Part shown: piece after piece, positions 48,029 through 58,429 of the stretch
How the letters are laid out: every line of letters starts with the position of its first letter
Position numbering within the stretch: position 1 is the stretch's first letter
NCBI GenBank assembly: GCA_964030475.1
Contig: CAXIPT010000001.1
Coordinates: forward strand, 26,351,700 to 26,415,699
Direction of reading: 5' to 3'
DNA length: 64,000 nucleotides
From: Tethya wilhelma
Lineage: Eukaryota; Porifera; Demospongiae; Tethyida; Tethyidae
Notes under the pieces: model-generated
Database searches by the model: none
Told to the model about the DNA's origin: nothing
What the model saw: only the letters and a program-made list of their open reading frames with translations
Made by a program: the position numbers and the translations under genes

Positions 48029-49115
48029 CTCCACCATCTCCTCCTAGAAACATTGTCATAATTTCCACTACCAACACCACCATAACTGTGAGTTGGGATC
48101 CTCCAGTAGATTTGGGAGGAAGGGATGACTTCTTCTATACTCTGGTTGCTATTGAAGAGACTACCATGCTCCCTAAGGGCAACACTCGTGTTGATGGGAA
48201 TGTCACCAGTGGAGTGATACGGAGTGAGTTCTATGACAAATGACAGGCAGCATTGAACATAACACTGTTTATAGCTTCAGTATTTTTCACTAATTGTACA
48301 TCTATCTATATGCAGATTTGATCCCTGGTCTTGACTATCAAGTGTATGTGATTGCTGAGAATGGAATCACTGATCAGGTAGCAGATCATCTTCAAACTCT
48401 GGCCGTCAATCAGTCTGTCACTACTGTGGGAACAACTCAACCTCATCCATCATCAACATCTCCTTCATTGGGTCTTATAGTTGGAGTGGTTGTAGGAATC
48501 ATCGCGATTATCGCAATCATTGTGATTATAGTATTGGTGATCCTGATCAGCTTGGTGGCAGTATGTATTATGTAAGTAATGCATCTGTGTGCATGTGTAT
48601 TGTGTGAACATGCACAGTATGTGTGTTCTTAGGTATTCTTGTAGTAATTTAAATTGTTTTTTTCCTTTTCTTTCTATCCTTTAAATAGTTACCAGCGAAG
48701 CAAAAAACATTCAATTAATGAAGGTGATGGTGTGTATGAAGTCATAAACCTGAGCAATTTGCCCCCACCCCTCCCTCCTCCAAATGTTGGCTTCACTACA
48801 GACCTGAACATTTCTTACAAAGGACATCAGCTCAAGACTGATGAGAATTTTGAGATGAACAACGATGAAAGTTACCAAAAGCCACCACAAGTACAGTTGG
48901 AGGAGGATCATAACGTTTATGTCAATTGTGAAAAAACAGAGGAGTATGAAGAAGTACAGCCACTAGACATTGAGAAAGATGTTGAGCAGAATCGGAAAAT
49001 GAAAGAAAATGAACAGCCATGGGCACCTCTATCAGATGAGGATTATGTTCCTGTTGAAATGGACCCAGTGGAGGCTCAAATAATTGACCCAAAATACTTG
49101 GAAATCATCGGCTAG
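46760..49115 (+). CDS. Eph-B: complete Eph-like receptor without a kinase domain
   Basis: Six exons (46760-47035, 47097-47745, 47807-47959, 48029-48223, 48316-48571, 48689-49115) give 651 residues; a second ATG at 46778 could also start it. Domains: signal peptide (YLLVAIVASLRVVTA); ephrin-binding domain (GTQNNWLITQLINRTVSGV; FYLAIRDVTSCILISRILIF); Cys-rich region (CSQGGIWTSL; CKSCPANSNSTEEGVTVCPC; GYYRRAMGEEDLPCTG); one fibronectin type III domain (SWDPPVDLGGRDDFFYTLVA; YQVYVIAENGITDQ); a membrane segment (GLIVGVVVGIIAIIAIIVII); and a tail of about 140 residues ending PKYLEIIG. Instead of kinase and SAM domains the tail has a proline run (LPPPLPPP) and seven tyrosine motifs, including VYEVI, YVNC (YxN, Grb2-type SH2), EYEEV, DYVPV and KYLEI. 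It could act as a ligand-binding adaptor, a decoy, or a substrate of a neighbouring kinase receptor (inference). Confidence 0.9.
47984..48027. repeat. (CA)n microsatellite abutting the FN3 exon of Eph-B
   Basis: CA repeat supplies the last bases of intron 3 including the acceptor (ACACAG). The same tract type precedes the duplicated exon at 49247. Confidence 0.95.
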
Positions 49116-49199
49116 TAGTTTTATAGTCATCATGCATGCGATCTTGCCATCACACTAAGAGACTGTAGTTCAGTTTTTGTTTGTTTTGTGAGTGAGTAT

Positions 49200-49246
<47 letters not shown>
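49116..49246. other. junction between the two Eph-B cassettes, with (CA)n
   Basis: The 3' untranslated sequence of Eph-B (to GTGAGTGAGTATG) runs into (CA)n at about 49205-49245 and then straight into the duplicated FN3 exon. Confidence 0.85.
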
Positions 49247-50333
49247 CTCCACCATCTCCTCCTAGAAACATTGTCATAATTTCCACTACCAACACCACCA
49301 TAACTGTGAGTTGGGATCCTCCAGTAGATTTGGGAGGAAGGGATGACTTCTTCTATACTCTGGTTGCTATTGAAGAGACTACCATGCTCCCTAAGGGCAA
49401 CACTCGTGTTGATGGGAATGTCACCAGTGGAGTGATACGGAGTGAGTTCTATGACAAATGACAGGCAGCATTGAACATAACACTGTTTATAGCTTCAGTA
49501 TTTTTCACTAATTGTACATCTATCTATATGCAGATTTGATCCCTGGTCTTGACTATCAAGTGTATGTGATTGCTGAGAATGGAATCACTGATCAGGTAGC
49601 AGATCATCTTCAAACTCTGGCCGTCAATCAGTCTGTCACTACTGTGGGAACAACTCAACCTCATCCATCATCAACATCTCCTTCATTGGGTCTTATAGTT
49701 GGAGTGGTTGTAGGAATCATCACGATTATCGCAATCATTGTGATTATAGTATTGGTGATCCTGATCAGCTTGGTGGCAGTATGTATTATGTAAGTAATGC
49801 ATCTGTGTGCATGTGTATTGTGTGAACATGCACAGTATGTGTGTTCTTAGGTATTCTTGTAGTAATTTAAATTGTTTTTTTCCTTTTCTTTCTATCCTTT
49901 AAATAGTTACCAGCGAAGCAAAAAACATTCAATTAATGAAGGTGATGGTGTGTATGAAGTCATAAACCTGAGCAATTTGCCCCCACCCCTCCCTCCTCCA
50001 AATGTTGGCTTCACTACAGACCTGAACATTTCTTACAAAGGACATCAGCTCAAGACTGATGAGAATTTTGAGATGAACAACGATGAAAGTTACCAAAAGC
50101 CACCACAAGTACAGTTGGAGGAGGATCATAACGTTTATGTCAATTGTGAAAAAACAGAGGAGTATGAAGAAGTACAGCCACTAGACATTGAGAAAGATGT
50201 TGAGCAGAATCGGAAAATGAAAGAAAATGAACAGCCATGGGCACCTCTATCAGATGAGGATTATGTTCCTGTTGAAATGGACCCAGTGGAGGCTCAAATA
50301 ATTGACCCAAAATACTTGGAAATCATCGGCTAG
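49247..50333 (+). CDS. duplicated 3' cassette of Eph-B (FN3, membrane and tail exons)
   Basis: Copies of Eph-B exons 4, 5 and 6 at 49247-49441, 49534-49789 and 49907-50333, at a fixed offset of 1218 bp. The only difference I found is one base (GCGATT to ACGATT) changing Ile to Thr in the membrane segment region; introns and the 3' flank are identical. There is no start codon, signal peptide or ephrin-binding part. It may serve as an alternative 3' end for Eph-B transcripts (all phases are compatible), be non-functional, or be an assembly duplicate. Confidence 0.75.
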
Positions 50334-50418
50334 TAGTTTTATAGTCATCATGCATGCGATCTTGCCATCACACTAAGAGACTGTAGTTCAGTTTTTGTTT
50401 GTTTTGTGAGTGAGTATG

Positions 50419-50459
<41 letters not shown>
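50419..50459. repeat. (GT)n microsatellite at the end of the duplicated cassette
   Basis: GT repeat follows GTGAGTGAGTATG exactly where the first cassette copy has (CA)n, marking the right duplication edge. Confidence 0.93.
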
Positions 50460-50460
<1 letters not shown>

Positions 50461-50567
50461 ATCCTCCCCTTTAAGTTTGAACTTAATTTCTAGGGGTAAA
50501 ACGATCAGGAGGATGTGATATACTCTTGTCTAGTGTCAAGGTTGAGAACTGGTTTGCTCAATTTGTC

Positions 50568-50889
50568 CCGCATGTGCAATACTTACTTCCTCATTGGTAT
50601 AAATTGTAAAAGTATTATAGTTTATGAAACAAAATTTTCCATTATGATTTAATTATTGTGGTGTAATTATGAACTCTGTACTCCAATTCACATGCATGAC
50701 ATGCATCTTAAGGTCAAAGTGAAATTCTAGCAGCTGTGTATGAGTAAAAAAGCTAATGATCGTAATACTTAAAGCTATAGGATCGTTTTTAGTTATTTGT
50801 GACTAAGTTTTATTTGTTTGTTTGTTTATTTGTTTGTTTGTTTTGTGTTTGGGTGCTGTAGCCTGTGGGTGTTGTTTTGAAAGTGTGCA

Positions 50890-50926
<37 letters not shown>

Positions 50927-51170
50927 GTGTGTATGTGTGTGAATACACATGTGCAATACTTAATTCCTTATTAATATTATAATGTTATGACTGTAAAAGT
51001 ACAGCTTATGAATCAAAGTTAATAGTTTCTTTTTAATTATATATGACCTCTGTACTTCAACTCACATGACCTGCATCAATTGTAGTTCATAGTGAAACTC
51101 AAGCAGCTGTATAATATTATATGGGTATACATAACAAAAGCTTATGATATAGCAGTTAGGATTGTCTTAA
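50568..51170. repeat. diverged tandem duplication of the Eph-C upstream region
   Basis: Two segments of about 225 bp, 50568-50790 and 50945-51170, share ordered similarity: CATGTGCAATACTTA; TGTAAAAGTA; CTCTGTACT-CAA-TCACATG; AGTGAAA-TC-AGCAGCTGTAT; and the final run to TAGGATCG/TAGGATTG. A (GT)n tract (about 50898-50940) lies between. The second segment abuts the Eph-C start codon, so promoter sequence may be duplicated. Confidence 0.6.
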
Positions 51171-51179
51171 AAGCTGAAA

Positions 51180-52381
51180 ATGCTAAAGCAGTTATTAAGT
51201 TGTCTCTTTGTTGTCACAGTATTTATTAGGTTCAGAGTGGTAGCTATCAATGGAGTAGCTCCTGGAGATGAGAGTCAACTGTGTACAGAGACTCTACCAA
51301 ACATTGGAGTGATAGTCAGACAGTTCTACCCTACCAACATTCAGGTGCTCATGGACTCTTTCAACTATGAAAATTTACTTCCCCCTCAAAGAAGCCCTGC
51401 TTGGCAGAGTGTGGACCTTGATGACAACAATCCTGATGATATTACCACGAGGGTAAGCACAAAACAAAACTGATTTAATGTAGCTTGAAGTTTAATTGTA
51501 GTCTATTTCAAAACTTTTTCAGTGGATTCAACAAGGATCCAATCAATGCCGTGGAAGGGTGTTTGTGTGTGGGTTTTCAGCTGGAACCCAAAACAACTGG
51601 CTCATTACTCAACTCATCAATAAAACAGTGGATGGAGTTCCTCTCCAACAAGTCAGTGTACAGCTGGAGTATCAGTTACAAGGTTGTGAAGAGTCACTAC
51701 AATGTCAGCGTCTTTTTGAGGTGCACAAATTTGAGACATCATCTGTAGACACTAATGCAGCTATAAATGATATAAACTATCAGTTAGTAGCATCAGTTGC
51801 TCCAACTGTAGCCAGTGGCCAAAACACTCAAAATGAAACAGTGCAAATTACCTTTGACACTGAACAGACCTCATTCTATTTAGCCATAAGAGATGTGACT
51901 TCGTGTATTTTAATTTCACGAATCGTGGTCTTCTACAATGTCTGTCCAACTGAAACATCCGATTTGTCTCTTCGTACTGAAACTATTGCTCCAATTGACT
52001 CTTCACTGCTTCAAGTCCCAACTCAGTGTGTTCCTAATGCTAGTGTTCAAGGCAGTGGCAGTACTCAGACAACATCAGCATGTTCTCAAGGAGGAATATG
52101 GACTTTACTGCTTAGTCGATGTACCTGTGATCCAGGCTTTTTTAGTAGTGGTCAAATGTGTGTAGGTGAGTTGGTATAAATGGACACTAGTCTAGTAGTC
52201 ACATTTATTTTTCTACTCCTTCTTAAAGGTTGTGATGCTGGAGAGTATTTCTCACAGAATTCAAGTATGTGTGAGTCATGTCCTGCTAACAGTAACAGTA
52301 CAGAAGAGGGAGTGACAGAGTGTCCTTGTTTTGATGGCTACTACAGAAGAGCAATGGGAGAAGAAGACCTTCCTTGTACAG
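51180..52381 (+). CDS. Eph-C: Eph-like ectodomain, truncated after the Cys-rich exon
   Basis: Three exons (51180-51452, 51523-52165, 52229-52381) with the same phases and almost the same lengths as the first three exons of Eph-A and Eph-B. It has a signal peptide (LLSCLFVVTVFIRFRVVA), ephrin-binding domain (GTQNNWLITQLINKTVDGV; FYLAIRDVTSCILISRIVVF) and Cys-rich part (CSQGGIWTLLLSRCTCDPGF; GYYRRAMGEEDLPCTG). A GTGAGC donor follows exon 3, but no fibronectin, membrane or tail exon is found between 52382 and the window end. The downstream sequence is (CA)n and a foldback repeat. As it stands it could encode only a soluble ligand-binding fragment, if it is expressed. Confidence 0.82.
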
Positions 52382-52402
52382 GTGAGCCTCTTAGAGTAAT
52401 GA

Positions 52403-52420
52403 CACACAAACACACACACA

Positions 52421-52467
<47 letters not shown>

Positions 52468-52495
52468 ACGCATGCACACACACACACACGCATCA
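52403..52495. repeat. (CA)n-rich tract after Eph-C exon 3
   Basis: Imperfect CA repeat in the intron position where Eph-A and Eph-B also have dinucleotide repeats. Confidence 0.92.
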
Positions 52496-52836
52496 GGGGC
52501 GGATCTAGGAATTTGGAAAGGGTAGTTTGAATTAGGGGGAAAATTTTGGTTAGCCATGCCCACTTTTCATAAACCACGCATTTTTTACGTGATAAGCCCC
52601 ACCCACTTCCAATTGTGTGGACTTTGTACTTACCTGCACGAGCACAAGTAGTGCCAATTCGCTGATTTTTAGCTGCTTTGTAGCCTCGTACCCAGGCCAC
52701 TCCCTCTTTAAGTATTATACTTATAAGCGTCCATCAGTTGATCTTCTACTGTTTCTTGTAAAAAATTTTTTTGATGAGCTGGCCAAAAAGGGGGGTTCGT
52801 CCGAACCAAACGAACTACCCCTGGATCCGCCACTGA
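52494..52836. repeat. inverted-terminal repeat element
   Basis: Ends TCAGGGGCGGATCTAGGAA and CTGGATCCGCCACTGA are inverted copies, with AAGGGTAGTTTG / CGAACTACCC further in. About 340 bp, non-coding, flanked by CA repeats (next tract about 52850-52886). Confidence 0.7.
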
Positions 52837-52853
52837 CACATGCACACAAACAT

Positions 52854-52886
<33 letters not shown>

Positions 52887-52887
<1 letters not shown>

Positions 52888-54177
52888 TATAGTTAAGTGG
52901 GGGGCACTCGATGCGCATGATCGTGTGCCGCACACTTAAGGACATGCAACTATTTTTTTTTGCCATTGACCCCCTAGTTGTGACCCCTAGCTACTCTATT
53001 GTCATCTCCACCCATCCAGTGACTGACAATTAGCCTATGAAAACTTTGGTTGCTAGGCAATGGCAAAAAAACACACACACACACACACATATAATTACTA
53101 GAAGAATGCAAGGCATTGTCCATGGGGCTAGCCTGAGCGAGCACAGCATTTTGCATGAGTTGTACAGCAAGTGTGTGGAGACATATCTATGGTGGAGAAT
53201 ACTTGTCACACAAGTTGTCAGAATGCCCATGGTATAGATCTGGCTGTCAGTGAGAATAGAAAACTGCAAGCGTTCAAATGACTGTAGTGTGAACGTCAGA
53301 AGTTAGCTTACACGAAGGATTGCAAATGAGATGTATATAAGGTCTAGGGTTGTTTTTGATCTATCTCTTACCTAGCTCTGTTACCGCTGTATGCGGTTGA
53401 GCAAGCCTGGCATCACGGTTTTTCTCCTTGTTTCTTCCTACCTTTGAAGTTTCTGTTGGGTGCTGCGGTTGAACTGTTTCTGTGCCTTCTAGCATCTATT
53501 TTGTTTTAACTGTCTAAGTCTCAAAACCTATAGCTATCAGCTGAATCATTTCTCAATTGTTTTGCTCAGCTGCCTCTGTCTGATTTCTCAAGGGGTGGTC
53601 ACGACCATACCCGCTGTACTAACACCCGCGACCGGGATCAAGATGCGATCAAGGGGTCAAAGCAACAAAAATTGGCCACATCAAGGGTCAAGAGAGCTCA
53701 ACTGCTTGCTTTCGATCAACGGTCAAAGGTCATTAGCTGCAAATTGCACGTTTTAGTGGGTCAAGGTTCAAATTTATCACGATCAAAGCCTTCCAAAGTG
53801 GTGAAATCAAGGGTCATGCGCAAGAATATACAGCGCGTTCTCTTCCCACAAATAACGCGCTCAGGCTCGCCCCCTCGATGTACTACATCATGCTAGTAAG
53901 CATGAACATTTTGTATTGTGTCAATGGGACAGTCGGCCCATTCCTACGTACGTATGATAACATAACGATTGACCCATACCATGTACAATGCATTACTCAC
54001 GCATGCCCATAAGTTTAGAGTGAGCACGTGTTTTCGAGACAGTTGAGAAACAAGGGGTGGTCACGACCATACCCGCTGTACTAACACCCGCGACCGGGAT
54101 CAAAATTTGATCCGTCCAAATTTTAGGCCTTCACAGTCAAATTATGATTCACATAAACATAAAGCAATGTCCTATAC
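52887..54177. other. repeat-rich intergenic region
   Basis: Holds a pair of 50-bp direct repeats (53593-53643 and 54055-54105), a foldback-element end (53895-53955, inverted TAGGAATGGGCCGACTGTCC), and GATCAAGGGTCAA-type repeats, one form of which (GGCCACATCAAGGGT) recurs at 63299. No exon of Eph-C or of the dehydratase fragment was found. Confidence 0.55.
53593..54105. repeat. 50-bp GC-rich direct repeats, 462 bp apart
   Basis: The sequence GGGGTGGTCACGACCATACC, then CGCTGTACTAACACCCGCGA and CCGGGATCAA, occurs at 53593 and again at 54055 without visible change. It is more GC-rich than its surroundings. Confidence 0.8.
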
Positions 54178-54782
54178 CTCCTTTTCTTTCAACTTCATCT
54201 TTCACAATCTCTGCTAATTCCCTGTAACAATACAAACACAAGTGTTCTCTCACATCAAATAATATATAATACCACCGATCAATCTTGCATACTTGACTGA
54301 TTGGCTACTACAACTCACGGTAAACGATTGTTGCAAGGCAAGGCATTGCTGTAGGGACAGACAATGGTGAAGATTGGCTTGGAGAAATCCTCATCCTGTA
54401 ATCCAATAATAAACCTTGAATCTACATAAACCCTCATTATTATTATCGTTATAATCCTGTACCTTGAACCCTACACTCCTCAGGTTAGCTCGAGCTGCAG
54501 TCTGAGAATATAAGGGGATGCAGGCAGTGACCTCATGTGTTAGAAGCTGCCATACTGGTCTACCATAACTCACTCTCTTCACCCAGAGAGCTTGGTCTTC
54601 TTTCTTACCAGTCAACTCAACACTCCTCCACTATACAATGTAAACACCCATACAAAATTACACCAGACAGATCTACCATAATCCCATAGGAGACTCAAAG
54701 CAACCTAGATGTAGCATGCATGCATATACAAACAGCATCTTACTTTGGGTCCAGACTGCTTGGTGTCTTTGTTAGTGGCCAT
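54178..54782 (-). pseudogene. dihydroxy-acid dehydratase fragment 3 (exons 1-4 only)
   Basis: Minus-strand exons 54744-54782 (MATNKDTKQSGPK), 54463-54630, 54319-54395 and 54178-54221 match exons 1-4 of the gene at 58430-60404 in length and phase, and are intact. The PCNN cysteine, an iron-sulfur ligand position in this family, is present. Nothing resembling exon 5 follows; the direct repeat and foldback remnants at 53.6-54.1 kb replace it. It is either a truncated gene copy or one cut by misassembly. Confidence 0.8.
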
Positions 54783-55146
54783 TCTACCGTAGATCCTGAC
54801 TTTATCACGTGTACCCTTCGAGCTCCACTGCACCCCAGAACTTCTTATTTTAGTGACCCATTACCCATTAATTTTATTTACCTGGCTAGTCAACAATAAT
54901 CTGGTCAGCTAGGAAGTTTAGTTGGAGCTCTTAAACAAGGAATATTACAGCACATATTAACACTGTGTTGTGCACAAACATCCACACATACATAGCAACT
55001 TTACTGCTACAATAAAGGAATCACAAAATTTAATAATCTATAAAGAGAGCCAGAGCTCTACCACAAATCTTTACCTGAGTGTAGTTGAGTAAAAATCCAT
55101 AAAAAAACATAACTCAAACCATATAATCTTTGGTTCTAATCCTCCT
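54783..55146. other. intergenic between dehydratase fragments
   Basis: About 360 bp between the start of fragment 3 and the stop of copy 2 (head-to-tail). Presumably 3' UTR plus promoter; nothing else recognised. Confidence 0.5.
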
Positions 55147-58100
55147 CTACCAGGTGATGGCTCCTAGGTGAGCACTGGATACTGAGCGACGATACTTTGC
55201 CTTGAAACCTTTGACCTCTTGTAGGTGTTTGGGTATGACCCAAGACTGCTTGGGTTGAGCTAGCTCCTCCTCACTGAGATCCTGAGAGCACAAAGAAAAA
55301 ACAAACAAAAAGAGACAAACTTACTAACAAACGGAAGTTCCACACATGTACAATCGATTTTGATAGTCACCAAATTAAACATACTCATATACTGCTCATA
55401 TACTGCAATCACTCACTGACCACATTGAGTGTTCTGTTGGGAATATCCACTATGATGGAGTCTCCGTTACGAACCAGTGCTATGGGACCACCATCGTAAG
55501 CCTCTGGTGTCACATGACCGATCATGATGCCATGTGATGCACCACTGTAGCGACCGTCTGTCAACAGAACACATTCCTTGCCCAAACCAGCACCCACTAG
55601 AGCAGCACTAGGACTCAGCATCTCAGGCATTCCTGGACTAAAGAAGATTGAACATATAACGTCATTGGCAATAGAAAGACTCATAATGCAAGGCACCATC
55701 ACAATCAGCAAGAGAACTTTTTTTCACTAAATTATTGTTTATCAAATTTGTCTTGTGATCAAGTGCAATTTTCCCCCCAGAAAATGGCCAACACAATTTG
55801 AATTGGTGCAAGTCTCAGTCTTATACAATCTTCCTAGGTTGAGATATTACAATAAAGACACACTTATCTGATCATTACCTTCCTTTGGGTCCCTCGTAGC
55901 GAATGATAATGACCTGTCCTGGTTTTATCTCTCCAGCCATGATGGCATCATAAGCTGCACCTTCTCCATCAAACACCACCGCCTGTTGGAGGAGAGCAAC
56001 AATTACATACAAAATTAGACAAGGGTCCTACCACTGATCGAGGGGTAGATTAATAGCTTACTGGACCAACAAACTTGTCAAGAATCTTTCCACTTAGTTT
56101 GATGACAGCACTATCAGGAGCTAGGTTGCCCTGTCCAGAGAATAGAGAAGAGAGTATAGCTGAGGACAGATCAAAAGAATATAGAAGGAAACTTAAGATG
56201 CTGATGACTTACTTTGATGATGTTCATGTGGTTGCCAGGGGGAGAGTAGGGGGCAGAGAGAGGGTAGATGACATCCTATAATCAATGATTTAGAAATGAG
56301 GACAATAATTATACCGTATACCGCTTAATTTTCGTGGTACTTAACTTTCGCGGTTTTCGCGGATCAAACGTTATCCGCGAAAATTGTTCAACGAAAAATT
56401 GCGTGCTCATATGCGTGCGCACACGAATGATATCAATCCGCGAAACTTATTCAACGAAAATCTGCAATAGCGCAATCCGCGAAAATTAAGTAACCTCGAA
56501 AATTAAGCAGTATACGGTATAGTTGTAGAGATATCTCTCTTAGTGTGTACCTGTTTCAAGTCAGAGAGTTTGGGTACATTCTGAAGGTTCTCTGCTACTG
56601 TCTTTCCAGAGACAGTTAGACAGTCTCCATGGACCAGACCATGATCCAACAGCTCCTTCATCACAACCTAGAAGGAAGTTTTATTGTAAGTGGTATAAAC
56701 ATTTTCAGAAGGTTACTTACTAACTAACTTACAGGTACACCTCCAATGCCATCCAAATCAACCATGTGATACTAGAGGGGGAATAAGAATTTTTGCTATG
56801 TGCATGGTTGTACAAAAAAAAACTATGTCTTCCCCTCTTTATTTGGCTGGTCCTTTTACACTTTCTCACCTTTCCATGTGGCTTGAGATTAGCTAGTAAC
56901 GGAACTCTATCACCAATAGTATTGAAGTCTTCGATGTCCAACTTCACATCAGCTCTAGATACAATTGTCCCGCTATCTATTATAGTGCTACACAATTTTA
57001 TGTACATTGGTCTTCAACTTACTCACGAGCCAGTGCAAGCAGGTGCAACACACTGTTAGTGGAACCACCCAATGCATACACAACAGCAATAGCATTCTCA
57101 AATGCCTACAGATTTAGTATAATTCACAATAACTGAGTGACTATAATGAAAGAAACATTATAATTGTCACTCACTTTTCTTGTCAAGATTTCCCTAGCAC
57201 ATGTTTTGTTCTCTAGTAAAGCAAACGCATGCTCTACTAACTCCACACACTGTTTCTTCTTCTTCTCAGTGACAACATTGGCACGAGTTACAGCTGCCGC
57301 TGACGCAGTGCCTGTGGGAACATTTCATTAATGCATGGGTTAGCTCCTTTCATTATTAGATTAATTAACTTGCCAGGTAATGCCATCCCTAATGCTTCAA
57401 TAGCAGAGGACATTGTATTGGCTGTGAACATCCCTCCTGGAAATTAAAGACAGATTTTAATACCAGTATAGTCATAGCTATGAGTCAGTGTACAAAGCAT
57501 TGAGTGATGTAATGGTGATGTAGTGCAAGTGGAAGCTCCTCCCGAGTGTGTGCTAAGACATACCACATGTTCCTGACCCAGGAAGAGCACACCTCTCAAT
57601 AGTGGAGAGCTCCTCAATGTCAATCAGTCCAGCTCCAAATGAACCAATAGCCTGTATAGAAGTTGGAGGAGGGGAGATATGTAGCTATATAGGATTGTGC
57701 AATGAGTGACCTCTCTATATGGGTTGACAGTATACCTCACCTCCATGACACTCTGGATGTCCAACTTCTCCCCACTCCCAGAGTGACAGCCGGGTAAGAT
57801 GCTACCACCATATAGGGAAATCCCTACCTGCATGAAACATATACATCAATGTTATTTAAAATTCTTTCTTACATCCGACATTCATGTGATGCTAATGACT
57901 CACAGCATTCAATCTTGCTATTGGCATCACCACTCCAGGCACTGTAGGTGAATATTCATGTATACATGTTGTACATTGATTGAAAACTAACGAATAACAA
58001 CTACTTACCAGTTTTATCACATCCAGCAAGACTAATAATGGCATCCTATTAAAATAAAAAGGAATACATAAACCATACTACTGCATAATAGATTGGGAAA

Positions 58101-58324
58101 TTTTGTTGGTGTATTTCATGCAGTACAACTCACAGCCAAGTATCCTTCATACATGACTTCAATACAGTCTGCTATGACATCACGTGACATTAGAGAATAT
58201 TTCATTCCAACTGAACCCTGTAAAGTCACAACTCATGTACATGTGTAGTCACATGACTTACAAGCCACACCTACCATTGTCTCTGCATCACTGATGACAG
58301 GTGTGTAACACAGGAAGGCCTTTC
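55147..58324 (-). CDS. ilvD-like: dihydroxy-acid dehydratase (IlvD/Edd family) copy 2, exons 5-21
   Basis: The family removes water from 2,3-dihydroxy acids; DHAD performs this in valine, leucine and isoleucine synthesis using an iron-sulfur cluster. Minus-strand exons (58275-58324, 58134-58217, 58009-58045, 57904-57941, 57741-57827, 57564-57651, 57374-57436, 57175-57311, 57027-57105, 56870-56952, 56733-56771, 56551-56667, 56213-56275, 56062-56130, 55879-55982, 55421-55637, 55147-55281) read in phase to a stop. Motifs: [18 protein letters not shown] (family signature 1), [44 protein letters not shown], and [13 protein letters not shown] (signature 2). The intron after 57374 has a GC donor (CCTG|GCAAGT). 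Exons 1-4 are missing upstream, where copy 1 exons 10 to 5 and a microsatellite stand instead. A sugar-acid dehydratase role cannot be excluded. Confidence 0.88.
56312..56520. repeat. short inverted-terminal-repeat element (MITE-like) in a dehydratase intron
   Basis: Ends TACCGTATACCGCTTAATTT and AAATTAAGCAGTATACGGTAT, with the interior rich in CCGCGAAAATT. Related by its ends to 10976-11189. Located inside the intron between exons 16 and 17 of copy 2. Confidence 0.78.
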
Positions 58325-58327
58325 CTA

Positions 58328-58367
58328 GACACACAGACACACACACACACACACACACACACACAAN

Positions 58368-58419
<52 letters not shown>
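58328..58419. repeat. (CA)n-N-(CT)n compound microsatellite
   Basis: CA repeat, an undetermined base at 58367, then CT repeat. It lies exactly between exon 10 of dehydratase copy 1 and exon 5 of copy 2. Confidence 0.95.
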
Positions 58420-58422
<3 letters not shown>

Positions 58423-58429
58423 TACGTAC

